Assembly: GCA_012839475.1 (NCBI GenBank)
Contig: DUNG01000020.1
Location: 284,892-348,891, forward strand
Origin: Petrimonas sp.
GTDB lineage: Bacteria > Bacteroidota > Bacteroidia > Bacteroidales > Dysgonomonadaceae
Length of the DNA stretch: 64,000 bases
Direction: 5' to 3'
Shown here: positions 17,575 through 27,249 of the stretch, piece after piece
How the letters are laid out: each line of letters opens with the position of its first letter
How positions within the stretch are numbered: position 1 is the first letter of the stretch
Notes under the pieces: model-generated
Databases searched by the model: none
The model's input: only the letters and a program-made list of their open reading frames with translations
Told to the model about the DNA's origin: nothing
Made by a program: the position numbers and the translations under genes

Positions 17575-18261
17575 ATGAAAACAATAGCAGACAAAATCAT
17601 CGCTTTTAACAGGCAACTGGAGTACCGCGGCGACCTGCCGAAGGGGTTCAGGGTAGTGAACCCATTCGTGGAAAACCCGGAGACCATGCCGGTTATGGAG
17701 GCGTTTTACCAAAAATATTACAACGACCCGAACCAGAGGCGATTCATTATCGGGATAAACCCGGGTCGGCATGGTGCGGGAGTAACCGGGATACCCTTCA
17801 CCGACACCAAACGGCTGGAAAGCGTCTGCGGCATCAGGATGGAGTCGGCACGCACCCACGAGATATCCTCGGTATTCATCTACAACCTCATCGAGGCGTA
17901 CGGTGGCGCAGATAGCTTTTATAGCCACTTCTACATTAACTCGCCCTTCCCACTGGCCATCACCCGGGAGACAAAGGGCGGACAGTGGCTCAACGCGAAC
18001 TATTACGACGATAAGATGCTGTTCAATACGGTAAAGCCTTTCATGATTGAATCGCTCAAAAAACAGGTTGCTTTCGGACTAAACAGATCCCGGGTCTACA
18101 TCCTGGGGAAAAAGAACGCCTCGTTCATCCGTTTACTGAACAAGGAGGCGAATCTGTTCGACCAGATGGTGGAACTGGAACACCCGCGGTACATCCAACA
18201 ATACAAATCTAAGGAGAAAGCTACCTACATCAACAAGTACCTGAAAGCGTTTGAAGGGTAA
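17575..18261 (+). CDS. SMUG2-like uracil-DNA glycosylase family protein (DUF4918)
   Basis: A 228-residue protein of the uracil-DNA glycosylase superfamily. The active-site loop IGINPGRHGAGVTGIPFTD (about 59-77) resembles the GMNPG loop of SMUG enzymes, and a second motif near LEHPRY (about 199-204) resembles the family's C-terminal HPS/HPR loop. It probably removes uracil or oxidised pyrimidines from DNA. It stands alone between a terminator and the lemA gene. The exact base specificity cannot be stated. Confidence 0.8.
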   Translation: MKTIADKIIAFNRQLEYRGDLPKGFRVVNPFVENPETMPVMEAFYQKYYNDPNQRRFIIGINPGRHGAGVTGIPFTDTKRLESVCGIRMESARTHEISSVFIYNLIEAYGGADSFYSHFYINSPFPLAITRETKGGQWLNANYYDDKMLFNTVKPFMIESLKKQVAFGLNRSRVYILGKKNASFIRLLNKEANLFDQMVELEHPRYIQQYKSKEKATYINKYLKAFEG

Positions 18262-18359
18262 ACAAGGGGGATTAGCTATGGTAGATAAGAAAACCGACTG
18301 ACCATTGGGATAACTGTAGGAGAAACCGCACTTTTTACGATTTGTGAAAAGATTTACAT

Positions 18360-18371
18360 GATTTGCAAATC
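18360..18371. promoter_or_regulatory. 12-bp palindrome before lemA
   Basis: GATTTGCAAATC is a perfect 12-bp palindrome about 60 nt before the lemA start. An upstream CGATTTG (18338-18344) also pairs with CAAATCG (18366-18372). It could be an operator or leader hairpin; the regulator is unknown. Confidence 0.35.
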
Positions 18372-18431
18372 GAAGTGAGCGCAAAAAACGGTATACTTGA
18401 CGGCTGTTTAAAAACTTTAAAAATCATCAAT

Positions 18432-19010
18432 ATGAACACGACCGTTACTGTTATAGTGACAATCGCCTCTCTGGTGCTGTTGTTACTTATATGGGGAGTA
18501 AGAACTTCCAACAAGCTGGTTAGACGCCGCAACCAGGCGGACAACGCTTTCGCGGGTGTAGGCGCCTACCTAAAGAAGAGGTACGACCTGATTCCAAACC
18601 TGGTGGCTGCCGCACAAGAGTACATGGGCCATGAAAAAGAGGTGCTTACCGAGGTTACCGCATTGCGGTCGGCAGCAGAGAAACCCAACCTCACCAGTGA
18701 GGAACAGATAGCACTGGGCAACAAGATGAACGGTGCGCTACGCTCGTTCCAGGTAGCCGTGGAGAACTACCCCCAGTTGAAGGCCGACACGCATATCATG
18801 CAACTACAAGCTTCACTGAACGAAGTGGAGGAGCAACTCTCTGCCGCCCGCCGGACCTATAACTCTGCCGCGATGAAGTACAACAATGGCGTGCAGCTCT
18901 TCCCCTCGAACATCATCGCTGGGATCGCCGGTTTTCGCCCCAAAAGCTACCTAGATGCCGTAGATGCCGAGCGTGTAAATGTTGACGTGAAAAACCTATT
19001 TAACAGATAA
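18432..19010 (+). CDS. LemA family membrane protein
   Basis: A 192-residue LemA protein with one N-terminal transmembrane helix (about 4-22) and a helical-bundle domain. NQADNAFAGVGAYLKKRYDLIPNLV (in two overlapping parts: NQADNAFAGVGAYLK and KRYDLIPNLV) and the end region NVDVKNLF are family signatures. The start at 18432 is preferred over an in-frame codon at 18363 because it puts the helix at the N-terminus. The DUF3137 gene follows 2 nt later. LemA function is unsettled; in many bacteria it sits with membrane or stress proteins. Confidence 0.88.
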   Translation: MNTTVTVIVTIASLVLLLLIWGVRTSNKLVRRRNQADNAFAGVGAYLKKRYDLIPNLVAAAQEYMGHEKEVLTEVTALRSAAEKPNLTSEEQIALGNKMNGALRSFQVAVENYPQLKADTHIMQLQASLNEVEEQLSAARRTYNSAAMKYNNGVQLFPSNIIAGIAGFRPKSYLDAVDAERVNVDVKNLFNR

Positions 19011-19012
19011 TC

Positions 19013-20023
19013 ATGGAAAACAGTATTAATTTTGACACGTTTTACAACAGGGAACTACTACCCCTGCTAACGGAGGCCGATAAGCTTCGGCGACAGACCC
19101 GCGCAAAAAACCGCGGCATCACCTTGAAATATATCGTGATCACCGCGGCAGTTATTCTCGTGGGCTTTTTGATTAACCGGGCCATATATGGCACTTGGGT
19201 ACATGATGATAAAGCTAACGTACCACTGATCATCATGGTTATAGCGGTATCCGGATTGATATTCTATTGCCGGAAAGCCATCAAGAAAAACAGGGGTTCA
19301 TTCGTTGGACAATTCAAGGGCGATATTATCGAGAAAATCGTGCGGTTTGTTGATGACAACCTCACCTACAATCCATATAAGATGATACCGGAACGCGATT
19401 TCCTGGCATCAAAACTCTTTCGCCGCAAGCCCGACAGTTATAACGGTGACGATTTCGTGAGCGGAACCGTGGGTAAAACCTATATTGAGTTCTCCGAAGT
19501 ACATGCCAAATACCTGATTCAAGATCAAGACGAAGATGGCAACTCGAGAGACCGGTGGGAGAAGTTATTCGATGGCCTCCTCTTCAAGGCCGACTTCAAC
19601 AAGCATTTCAACGGAGAGTACTTCATCTTTACCGAAAAACCGAGCAGGCCATCAAGACTCGAAAGGCTTATCAATCGCGAAGAGGATCGACTAAAGGAAA
19701 AAATTGAAACAGAAGACCGGGAGTTCAACAGGCAGTTCTACGTGTACGGTACCGATCAGTTAGAGGCCCGGTACATCCTCTCGGCAAGCTTCATGAGGCG
19801 TCTACTTGATTTCAAGCAGAAAACCGACAAGAAGATCAGGCTCTCATTCATCGGCTCATCCATTTACATCGCCATCCCCTACAAGAGGAACCTGTTTGAA
19901 CCCAAATATATGACATCGGTAGTGGACAAAGATGATACCGCCGAGTTTTACTACGACCTGAGAATGGTGATCGATATCGTAACAGAGCTCGATTTAAACA
20001 CCCGTATCTGGAGCAAACAGTAG
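19013..20023 (+). CDS. DUF3137 membrane protein partnered with LemA
   Basis: A 336-residue protein with two transmembrane helices (about 39-58 and 70-87), followed by a soluble domain. DUF3137 marks are YNPYKMIPERDFLASKLF (about 120-137) and the mixed charged stretch near RLINREEDRLKEKIETEDREF (shown only in part). LemA-DUF3137 pairs recur across bacteria and presumably form a membrane complex, but no activity is established. Start and stop leave only 2 nt between the pair, indicating translational coupling. Confidence 0.82.
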   Translation: MENSINFDTFYNRELLPLLTEADKLRRQTRAKNRGITLKYIVITAAVILVGFLINRAIYGTWVHDDKANVPLIIMVIAVSGLIFYCRKAIKKNRGSFVGQFKGDIIEKIVRFVDDNLTYNPYKMIPERDFLASKLFRRKPDSYNGDDFVSGTVGKTYIEFSEVHAKYLIQDQDEDGNSRDRWEKLFDGLLFKADFNKHFNGEYFIFTEKPSRPSRLERLINREEDRLKEKIETEDREFNRQFYVYGTDQLEARYILSASFMRRLLDFKQKTDKKIRLSFIGSSIYIAIPYKRNLFEPKYMTSVVDKDDTAEFYYDLRMVIDIVTELDLNTRIWSKQ

Positions 20024-20140
20024 CGGTTTTTACCTTCAACTTCATTGCCACTCCTGCCGCTGCTCGATTTGGAGAAAGAGGCAACCGTTTTTCACCTTTC
20101 AACCCCGTTACCTTTCCTGTCGCTGCTTGATTTGACGCGA
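20024..20140. repeat. two imperfect tandem copies of a ~60-bp sequence
   Basis: The stretch from CGGTTTTTACC (20024 on) is repeated, with changes, from CCGTTTTTCACC (about 20084 on). Shared parts include a GTTTTT-ACCTT-CAAC segment and a TCCTG(C/T)CGCTGCT(C/T)GATTTG segment. It fills most of the 257-nt gap before cmk. No gene is seen in it. Confidence 0.55.
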
Positions 20141-20280
20141 GCGGTGTAGGGGGATAGCGTTTTGCGCCTGCCTTTCTCATTTGATTATTCGGTGCAATTG
20201 AGTACATTTGCACGAGGGATCTAAGGATGTTCATCGAACAGCGATTTCAACACGAAGAACAAACCGGTAAAATCATAAAC

Positions 20281-20967
20281 ATGAAGAAGATAAACATAGC
20301 GATAGATGGGTTCTCCTCCTGCGGGAAAAGCACCATGGCCAAGGGGTTGGCAAAAGAGCTGGGGTATACCTACATCGATACCGGCGCAATGTACCGGGCC
20401 GCCGCGCTCTACGCCATCCGCAACGGGTGGATGACGGAGGAGACGATGGAGGAAGAGACCATCAGGGAGAGCATGGGCCAACTCGATATCTCGTTCAGGA
20501 AAGATAGTAAAGGCAACCAAAATACCTACCTGAACGGTGAGGACGTGGAGAGCGAGATACGCTCGCTTGAGGTTTCCAACGGGGCAAGCAGGATCAGTAC
20601 CCTCCCCTTCGTAAGAAGTACGCTGGTGAGCCTGCAACAAAAGATGGCCGAGAAAGGGGGCGTGGTGATGGACGGGCGCGATATCGGAACCGTGGTCATG
20701 CCCGACGCGGAGCTGAAAATATTCCTCACGGCATCACCGGAGGTGAGGGCAAACCGCCGGTTCAAGGAGATGCTGGATAAAGGCGAAAATCCCAAATTCG
20801 AGGATGTGCTCCATAACGTTATGGAACGGGACCAGCGCGATACCATGCGCGAAGCAAGCCCCCTGCGCAAAGCCGACGACGCCATCGAGCTGGATAACTC
20901 CCACATGGGCATCAAGGAGCAGTTCGAGTGGGCGCTAGAGCAGGCTAAAAAGATTAAAAGCGTATAG
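20281..20967 (+). CDS. cmk: cytidylate kinase
   Basis: A 228-residue nucleoside monophosphate kinase phosphorylating CMP/dCMP. The P-loop is IDGFSSCGKSTMAKGLAKEL (about 7-26), followed by YIDTGAMYRAA, DGRDIGTVVMPDAELKIFLTA and the LID region RQ/RDT. The ATG at 20281 is chosen because it places the P-loop at the usual distance from the N-terminus. ispH follows 8 nt later. Confidence 0.95.
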   Translation: MKKINIAIDGFSSCGKSTMAKGLAKELGYTYIDTGAMYRAAALYAIRNGWMTEETMEEETIRESMGQLDISFRKDSKGNQNTYLNGEDVESEIRSLEVSNGASRISTLPFVRSTLVSLQQKMAEKGGVVMDGRDIGTVVMPDAELKIFLTASPEVRANRRFKEMLDKGENPKFEDVLHNVMERDQRDTMREASPLRKADDAIELDNSHMGIKEQFEWALEQAKKIKSV

Positions 20968-20975
20968 CGTGAAAG

Positions 20976-21854
20976 ATGAGACATCCAAAAGACATACAGG
21001 TGGAGATTGACAGGCGGTCCGGCTTCTGCTTCGGGGTGGTCAAAGCGATCAACAAAGTGGAGGAGGAGCTTAAAAAGGGGTCTCTGTACTGCCTGGGCGA
21101 CATTGTCCATAACACCATCGAGGTGGAGCGCCTGGAGAAAATGGGACTGATCACTATAAATCACGAGCAGTTCAGGCATCTCGAAAACGTGCGCGTGCTA
21201 CTTCGTGCCCACGGTGAACCGCCCGGCACCTACGAAACGGCCAAGCGAAACGGCATTGAAATTATAGATGCAACCTGCCCGGTAGTGCTTGGGCTCCAGG
21301 AGAAAATCAAGCGGACATTCCTCCAACACGAGAACGACGGCACCCAGATAGTTATTTACGGGAAAAGGGGCCACGCCGAAGTGAACGGCCTACTGGGTCA
21401 AACCAACGATACGGCCATCGTGATAGAGGGCAAGGAGGAGTTGGAAAAGATAGATTTCTCACGCGACATCATCCTCTTCTCGCAAACCACGAAGTCGCTC
21501 GAAGGCTTTTTTGAAATCGGGGGGATGATACGGAAACGTATGCAGGGAGGAACCCAACTGGAGCTACACGACACCATCTGCCGCCAGGTCTCCAACCGGG
21601 TGGCCAACATACAGGAGTTCGCCGCGAACCACGACCTCATCTTCTTTATCGCGGGCGAGAAAAGTTCCAACGGAAAGGTACTCTTCGCGGAGTGCCAGCG
21701 AACAAATCCCAACTCTCACTTAATCCACTCACCGGATGAATTTGACCCTTCGCTGCTCAAAGAGGGTCTCCGCATCGGCATCTGCGGTGCCACCTCCACC
21801 CCCATGTGGCAGATGGAGGCGCTAGCCAAAAACATCTCCGACCTGAAGCGCTAA
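20976..21854 (+). CDS. ispH: 4-hydroxy-3-methylbut-2-enyl diphosphate reductase
   Basis: A 292-residue iron-sulfur enzyme, the last step of the MEP isoprenoid pathway. The three cluster cysteines are present: C18 in SGFCFGV, one in DATCPVV and one in DTICRQV. Other marks are the LGDIVHN motif, RAHGEPP and GKRGHAEV. It is co-transcribed with cmk, an arrangement also seen in other Bacteroidetes. Length is normal. Confidence 0.95.
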   Translation: MRHPKDIQVEIDRRSGFCFGVVKAINKVEEELKKGSLYCLGDIVHNTIEVERLEKMGLITINHEQFRHLENVRVLLRAHGEPPGTYETAKRNGIEIIDATCPVVLGLQEKIKRTFLQHENDGTQIVIYGKRGHAEVNGLLGQTNDTAIVIEGKEELEKIDFSRDIILFSQTTKSLEGFFEIGGMIRKRMQGGTQLELHDTICRQVSNRVANIQEFAANHDLIFFIAGEKSSNGKVLFAECQRTNPNSHLIHSPDEFDPSLLKEGLRIGICGATSTPMWQMEALAKNISDLKR

Positions 21855-21934
21855 GCACTTTCCATGGATTGGCATGTGACAGCGTGAACAGCGAAAACAT
21901 TTTGACCCTGCTAACAAAAGCACTTGATCTTTTG

Positions 21935-21965
21935 TTGCATCGTGGATGAAAATAACGTACCTTTG
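21935..21965 (+). promoter_or_regulatory. promoter of pfkA
   Basis: TTG (21935-21937), a 20-nt spacer and TACCTTTG (21958-21965), about 30 nt before the ATG at 21996. Confidence 0.72.
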
Positions 21966-21995
21966 CCACTCACTTTCACACGAATATTTAAACAT

Positions 21996-22979
21996 ATGGA
22001 ATCAAATATAAAGAGCATTGGCATCCTCACCTCGGGTGGTGACTCGCCGGGAATGAACGCGGCTATCCGTGCGGTAACGCGTGCCGCCATATTTAGCGGT
22101 ATGCGCGTATATGGTATCTACCGGGGATTCAGGGGACTTGTCTTCAACGAGATAGAGGAGTTTCAGACGAACAGCGTCAGCAACATCATCAAACAGGGTG
22201 GAACCATCCTCAAGACAGCCCGATCCGAGGAGTTTAAGACGGTGGAGGGCCGCAAACGCGCGTACGAAAACCTCAAGAAGCACAACATTGACGCGCTGGT
22301 GGTCATCGGGGGCGATGGCTCCCTGACGGGGGCGGGCATTTTTGCCAACGAGTTCAACATCCCGGTCGTGGGGCTCCCGGGGACCATTGACAACGACCTG
22401 AACGGGACCGATACCACCATCGGTTACGATACCGCGCTGAACACCATCATGGAGTCGATGGACAGACTAAGGGATACAGCCACCTCGCACGAACGACTCT
22501 TCTTTGTTGAGGTGATGGGCCGCAACTGCGGATACCTCGCGCTCAACAGCGCTATCGCCTCAGGGGCGGAAGCAGCCATCATCCCCGAGATAAGCATCGA
22601 AAAGGACCAACTGGCCGAACTGATCGATCAGGGGTTCAGAAAGTCAAAGAACAGCAGCATGGTCCTAGTGGCCGAGAGCGAAGTGACGGGTGGCGCCATG
22701 AAGCTGGCCGAAAGGGTCAAGAGGCAGTACCCGTCTTACGACGTGCGGGTAACCATCCTGGGGCACCTGCAACGGGGAGGCTCTCCCACTGCGGAAGACC
22801 GGATCTTGGCCAGCCGCATGGGCATCGCCGCCATACAGGCGTTCCAGGAAAATCAACGAAACGTGATGATTGGTATCCGTGAAAACGAGATCGTCTATGT
22901 TCCCTTTAAACGGGCTATCAAGAAAGAGCGAGAGATCAGCGACGAACTGCTTGAGGTGTTACGCATCTCATCCATTTAA
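21996..22979 (+). CDS. pfkA: ATP-dependent 6-phosphofructokinase
   Basis: A 327-residue glycolytic enzyme phosphorylating fructose 6-phosphate. Marks are [16 protein letters not shown] (9-24), [11 protein letters not shown] (about 105-115) and the catalytic loop [21 protein letters not shown] (given here in two parts: [11 protein letters not shown] and [10 protein letters not shown]), plus [14 protein letters not shown]. The Gly after GGDGS indicates the ATP-type rather than the PPi-type. The ATG at 21996 is chosen because the promoter lies just before it and an upstream codon (21924) would precede that promoter. Confidence 0.95.
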   Translation: MESNIKSIGILTSGGDSPGMNAAIRAVTRAAIFSGMRVYGIYRGFRGLVFNEIEEFQTNSVSNIIKQGGTILKTARSEEFKTVEGRKRAYENLKKHNIDALVVIGGDGSLTGAGIFANEFNIPVVGLPGTIDNDLNGTDTTIGYDTALNTIMESMDRLRDTATSHERLFFVEVMGRNCGYLALNSAIASGAEAAIIPEISIEKDQLAELIDQGFRKSKNSSMVLVAESEVTGGAMKLAERVKRQYPSYDVRVTILGHLQRGGSPTAEDRILASRMGIAAIQAFQENQRNVMIGIRENEIVYVPFKRAIKKEREISDELLEVLRISSI

Positions 22980-23010
22980 TAACGTTACTAAATAACTAAT
23001 AACTGGTTGT

Positions 23011-23412
23011 ATGGAAATTACACATATCGAGCACATTGGCATAGCCGTAAAAAGTATCGATGAGCACCTCCCCTACTACGAAGACGTTTTGGGGTTAAAG
23101 TGCTATAACATTGAAACCGTTGAGGACCAAAAGGTCAAAACCGCCTTCTTTAAAGTGGGACAAACCAAGATCGAGCTACTTGAGCCGACCGACGAGACAA
23201 GCACCGTCGCCAAGTTCATCGAGAAGAGGGGCGAAGGGGTCCACCACATCGCGTACGCGACGAACAACGTGAACGAAGCGTTGGCCGAAGCGGAAGCGAA
23301 AGGAATCAAGCTAATCGATAAGCAGGGCCGTCCTGGTGCAGAAGGGTTAACCATCGGCTTCCTGCACCCGAAATGGACCGGGGGCGTGCTGACCGAGTTT
23401 TGTGAAGAATAG
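23011..23412 (+). CDS. mce: methylmalonyl-CoA epimerase
   Basis: A 133-residue vicinal-oxygen-chelate protein that interconverts (R)- and (S)-methylmalonyl-CoA. Metal ligands expected for the family lie in HIEHIGIAVKS (N-terminal His), GEGVHHIAYAT (middle His) and the C-terminal Glu in VLTEFCEE. It is first in a cluster encoding methylmalonyl-CoA decarboxylase, so it supplies the right isomer for propionate formation from succinate. The mutase genes are not in the window. Confidence 0.95.
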   Translation: MEITHIEHIGIAVKSIDEHLPYYEDVLGLKCYNIETVEDQKVKTAFFKVGQTKIELLEPTDETSTVAKFIEKRGEGVHHIAYATNNVNEALAEAEAKGIKLIDKQGRPGAEGLTIGFLHPKWTGGVLTEFCEE

Positions 23413-23446
23413 AACATCATTTATACCCTAACAACGTTTTTTACAT

Positions 23447-25009
23447 ATGAGCAAGCAACTCGAAAAAGTAAAAGAGCTCATCCAATTACGGGAGAAAGCT
23501 CGATTGGGCGGAGGAGAGAAAAGGATTACCGCGCAACACCAAAAAGGGAAATACACGGCGCGAGAGCGCATCAGCATGCTACTGGATGAAGGCAGCTTCG
23601 AAGAGTTTGACATGTTCGTGGAACACCGCTCGAACAACTTCGGGATGGAGAAGAAAAAACACCTGGGTGACGGTGTCGTCACCGGGTACGGGACCATTGA
23701 TGGTCGCCTCATCTACATTTACGCGCAAGACTTCACCATCTCTGGCGGCTCCCTTGGTGAGATGCACGCGATGAAGATCTGCAAGGTAATGGACCAAGCC
23801 ATGAAGATGGGAGCACCGTTCATCGGGATCAACGACTCGGGGGGCGCCCGTATCCAAGAGGGGATTAACTCGCTGGCCGGGTACTCCGAGATTTTCCAAC
23901 GCAACATCCTGGCATCCGGGGTTATCCCACAGATCTCAGGCATCTTTGGCCCCTGCGCGGGGGGAGCGGTTTACTCGCCCGCCCTTACCGACTTTATCGT
24001 GATGACCCAAGGGACATCCTACATGTTCCTCACCGGCCCCAAGGTGGTGAAGACGGTGACCGGGGAAGACGTTACGCAAGAAGAGCTGGGAGGTGCTTCG
24101 GTACACGCCTCCAAATCGGGGGTCGCACAGTTCCAAGTACCCTCGGAGGAGGAGGGCTTCACGCTCATCCGTAAGCTAATCAGCTACATACCACAGAACA
24201 ACCTGGAAGATCCACCCTACATTCCGAACGACGACCCAATTGACCGGCTGGAGGATGGGTTAAACGAAATAATCCCGAATAGCCCCAGCAAGCCGTACGA
24301 TATGTACCAAGTGATCGGGGGAATTGTCGATAAAGGCGAGTTCCTGGAGGTGCACGCCGATTACGCGAAGAATATCATCGTGGGATTTGCCCGTTTTAAC
24401 GGCCAATCGGTAGGTATCGTCGCGAACCAGCCCAAGTTCCTGGCTGGCGTGCTCGACATCAACGCATCGCGCAAAGCCGCTCGGTTCGTCCGCTTCTGTG
24501 ACGCGTTCAACATCGCCATCGTTTCGCTCGTGGATGTACCGGGGTTCTTGCCCGGCACAGGACAGGAGTACGGCGGCGTGATCACACATGGGGCTAAGCT
24601 GCTCTACGCGTATGGCGAAGCAACGGTACCGAAGGTGACCGTTACCCTGCGCAAATCGTACGGAGGTGCTCATATCGTAATGAGCTCCAAACAATTGCGT
24701 GGCGATATCAACTACGCGTGGCCAAGCGCCGAGATCGCGGTGATGGGTGCAGAGGGTGCCGTGGAGGTGCTCTACAGCAAGGAGATCGCCGCTGCAAGCG
24801 ACCCCGATAAGCTGGCAAAGGTGATCGAAGAGAAGAAGCAGGAGTACAACGACCTGTTCGCTAACCCATACGTGGCGGCACGATACGGATACATCGATGA
24901 CGTGATTGAACCGAGGAACACGCGGTTCCGGATTATCCGGGCGCTGCAACAGCTACAAACCAAGAAGTTGCAAAATCCGCCGAAGAAACACGACAACCTT
25001 CCGTTATAA
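23447..25009 (+). CDS. mmdA: methylmalonyl-CoA decarboxylase alpha (carboxyltransferase) subunit
   Basis: A 520-residue carboxyltransferase of the propionyl-CoA carboxylase beta/MmdA family with two crotonase-like halves. Marks include [14 protein letters not shown] (about 26-39), [29 protein letters not shown] (about 125-139), [12 protein letters not shown] and [15 protein letters not shown] (about 363-377). The neighbourhood (epimerase, biotin carrier, Na+ pump subunit, no biotin carboxylase) argues for a Na+-exporting decarboxylase rather than a carboxylase. Confidence 0.92.
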   Translation: MSKQLEKVKELIQLREKARLGGGEKRITAQHQKGKYTARERISMLLDEGSFEEFDMFVEHRSNNFGMEKKKHLGDGVVTGYGTIDGRLIYIYAQDFTISGGSLGEMHAMKICKVMDQAMKMGAPFIGINDSGGARIQEGINSLAGYSEIFQRNILASGVIPQISGIFGPCAGGAVYSPALTDFIVMTQGTSYMFLTGPKVVKTVTGEDVTQEELGGASVHASKSGVAQFQVPSEEEGFTLIRKLISYIPQNNLEDPPYIPNDDPIDRLEDGLNEIIPNSPSKPYDMYQVIGGIVDKGEFLEVHADYAKNIIVGFARFNGQSVGIVANQPKFLAGVLDINASRKAARFVRFCDAFNIAIVSLVDVPGFLPGTGQEYGGVITHGAKLLYAYGEATVPKVTVTLRKSYGGAHIVMSSKQLRGDINYAWPSAEIAVMGAEGAVEVLYSKEIAAASDPDKLAKVIEEKKQEYNDLFANPYVAARYGYIDDVIEPRNTRFRIIRALQQLQTKKLQNPPKKHDNLPL

Positions 25010-25087
25010 GCGGATTAATAAACAAACTATTTCAATAAACCAAACGAGCATAGGAGAAGTTCATTTGGAGTTTGCCGTGGCGAGAAA

Positions 25088-25465
25088 ATGTCTAACTTAA
25101 GTAAACTAATTATGTCAATACAAGTTTTAATACTGATCTTACTCTTCACTGTAGTGATCGCATACCTTGCGGCCAAAGAAGGGGCTAAGTTTCGCAAGAA
25201 ATCCGAAGCGAAATGGAAGGATACCGCATCAAAAGACGGGAATGAGCCGGCTGGTGAGCACGAGTCGACCGTAACGGCCGGAGAGGCGTCCAACAAAGAA
25301 GATATCCCGGGCGAGGTGCTGGCCGCCATCTTCATGGCCTTGCACGAAGAGCAGGAGGTGGTTCACGATTACGAGAACACGGTGCTCACGATGGATCGGG
25401 TGATCAGGAACTACTCCCCGTGGAACTCCAAGCTGTACGGCCTGAGACAACCCCCTCGCAGGTAA
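25088..25465 (+). CDS. mmdD: OadG-type delta subunit of methylmalonyl-CoA decarboxylase
   Basis: A 125-residue small subunit with one N-terminal membrane helix (about 9-28), a charged linker and a C-terminal patch (LAAIFMALHEEQEVVHD) typical of Bacteroidetes OadG/MmdD proteins. It would hold the carboxyltransferase to the membrane pump. A second in-frame ATG at 25112 would shorten it by 8 residues and cannot be excluded. Identification relies on layout and position between mmdA and the biotin carrier. Confidence 0.8.
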   Translation: MSNLSKLIMSIQVLILILLFTVVIAYLAAKEGAKFRKKSEAKWKDTASKDGNEPAGEHESTVTAGEASNKEDIPGEVLAAIFMALHEEQEVVHDYENTVLTMDRVIRNYSPWNSKLYGLRQPPRR

Positions 25466-25526
25466 CAACGGGAACAAGAAACTAACTGTAATGTCGAAAT
25501 AGTAACAATTAAACCCAAACATAAAA

Positions 25527-25964
25527 ATGAAGCAATATAAATACACTATCAATGGCAATCCCTATAACGTGGTCGTCAAAAATAAGAGCGACGATCTTGC
25601 CGAAGTGGAGGTGAACGGAACAGCCTACACCGTGGAGCTGGAAAAGAAACCGGCAAAACCGCTAACCACCCCGTTCAAGAAGCCGGCCCAAGCCGGGGAG
25701 GCCCAGCCAAAGGTTGCTACACCCGTGGCCAAACGTACCGCTAGCACGAAACTGCACGCGCTTAAATCGCCCCTTCCCGGGATCATCCTCGACATCACCT
25801 GCAGCGTGGGTGACACGGTGAAAAAGGGACAAAAGCTGTTGATCCTGGAAGCGATGAAAATGGAGAATAACATCATAGCCGACTCAGACGGGGTCATTAA
25901 GGAGATCAAGGTACACAAGGGAGATGCGGTGCTGGAAGGTGCGGACCTGATTATGATCGGTTAA
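25527..25964 (+). CDS. mmdC: biotin carrier (gamma) subunit of methylmalonyl-CoA decarboxylase
   Basis: A 145-residue biotinyl protein. The biotin-acceptor lysine is K111 in the EAMKMEN motif. An Ala/Pro/Lys linker (about 40-78) joins an N-terminal region (YTINGNPYNVVVK) to the carrier domain. It would shuttle the carboxyl group from MmdA to the membrane decarboxylase MmdB. Position and spacing in the cluster are as in other mmd/oad operons. Confidence 0.93.
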   Translation: MKQYKYTINGNPYNVVVKNKSDDLAEVEVNGTAYTVELEKKPAKPLTTPFKKPAQAGEAQPKVATPVAKRTASTKLHALKSPLPGIILDITCSVGDTVKKGQKLLILEAMKMENNIIADSDGVIKEIKVHKGDAVLEGADLIMIG

Positions 25965-26019
25965 CCCTTAAACTAAGGTTCAACAAACTGATCACAAATT
26001 TAAAAGGGAACAAATACGT

Positions 26020-27171
26020 ATGGGATTAGCTGAACTAATGCCCGCCATTGCCGAGATGACATGGCAGCATCTGGTGATGATCGCCGTGGGATTGATCCTG
26101 ATCTACCTGGCCATCGCCAAGAAGTACGAGCCCACCCTCCTTCTGCCGATGGGATTTGGCGCCATTCTGGTAAACATTCCCCTATCATCGGCCATCACGC
26201 AGATTGATCCGGGTACCGGGAAAGCGGTGGAGGGGGTGTTGAATATCTTCTTCGATGCTGGTATCGCGACCGAGGTCTTCCCGTTGCTGATTTTCGTGGC
26301 GATCGGTGCGATGATCGACTTCTCACCGTTGTTCCGAAACCCATCGCTACTCCTGTTTGGTGCGGCGGCGCAATTCGGTATCTTCATGACGATGGTACTC
26401 GCGGCGTTGCTGGGGTACGATATACGTGAGGCTGCCTCCATCGGCATCATTGGCGCGGCGGATGGTCCCACCTCCATCGTGGTGGCATCTCGCTTTGCCC
26501 CGCACATGCTGGGAGCTATCTCGGTGGCCGCGTACTCCTACATGGCACTGGTGCCGATTATCCAGCCGCCCGTGATCAAGCTACTCACCACGAGGAAAGA
26601 GCGCCTGATACGGATGACCAGTGACAACAACAAGCGGATCTCCCAGAAAGCGCTAATCGCTTTCCCCATCGTGATCACCATCGCTGCCGGTATCATCGCT
26701 CCCTCATCACTCGCGCTCATCGGGTTCCTGATGTTCGGTAACCTGATACGGGAGTGCGGGGTGCTGAACAAGCTCTCCCTGGCGGCCCAAAACGAATTGT
26801 CGAGCCTGGTAACCATCCTACTGGGGATTACCATCGCCAGCACCATGACGGCAGAGCGGTTCGTACGACTAGATACGCTGATCATCATCGGGCTGGGGCT
26901 TTTCGCCTTCGTGTTTGACACCTTTGGTGGGGTGATTTTCGCCAAGTTCCTGAACCTCTTCCGGAAAGAGGGCAACAAGATCAACCCCATGGTGGGTGCC
27001 TGCGGCATATCGGCCTTCCCGATGTCAGCAAGGGTGATCCACCAAATGGGACAGAAAGAGGACCCGTACAACTACCTGCTGATGCCCGCGATAAGTACCA
27101 ACGTGGGGGGACAAATCGGCTCGGTGGTAGCGGGGGGGATTATACTCACGCTTGTACCCCTGCTTGCTTAA
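26020..27171 (+). CDS. mmdB: Na+-translocating decarboxylase beta subunit
   Basis: A 383-residue very hydrophobic protein with about ten membrane helices, matching the OadB/MmdB/GcdB family. Key stretches are IGAADGPTSIVVASRFAPH (about 147-165), with the family's Asp (D150 region), GNLIRECGVL, and the C-terminal NPMVGACGISAFPMSARV. It decarboxylates carboxybiotin and drives Na+ export. It sits directly after the biotin carrier gene. Confidence 0.94.
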   Translation: MGLAELMPAIAEMTWQHLVMIAVGLILIYLAIAKKYEPTLLLPMGFGAILVNIPLSSAITQIDPGTGKAVEGVLNIFFDAGIATEVFPLLIFVAIGAMIDFSPLFRNPSLLLFGAAAQFGIFMTMVLAALLGYDIREAASIGIIGAADGPTSIVVASRFAPHMLGAISVAAYSYMALVPIIQPPVIKLLTTRKERLIRMTSDNNKRISQKALIAFPIVITIAAGIIAPSSLALIGFLMFGNLIRECGVLNKLSLAAQNELSSLVTILLGITIASTMTAERFVRLDTLIIIGLGLFAFVFDTFGGVIFAKFLNLFRKEGNKINPMVGACGISAFPMSARVIHQMGQKEDPYNYLLMPAISTNVGGQIGSVVAGGIILTLVPLLA

Positions 27172-27249
27172 GGTTAACCTATAAGCAATCACAGAACATA
27201 CCCGAAGCATGATTTAATCCCAAGTTCAAGAACATCAAAACATGAAAAA

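Noticed and set aside
24260..24949. A 229-codon antisense frame within mmdA
   Set aside because: Fully inside a conserved carboxyltransferase gene; no signal of its own.
23447..25009. Propionyl-CoA carboxylase beta instead of a decarboxylase subunit
   Set aside because: No biotin carboxylase gene is nearby and the cluster contains the Na+ pump subunit, so the decarboxylase reading fits better.
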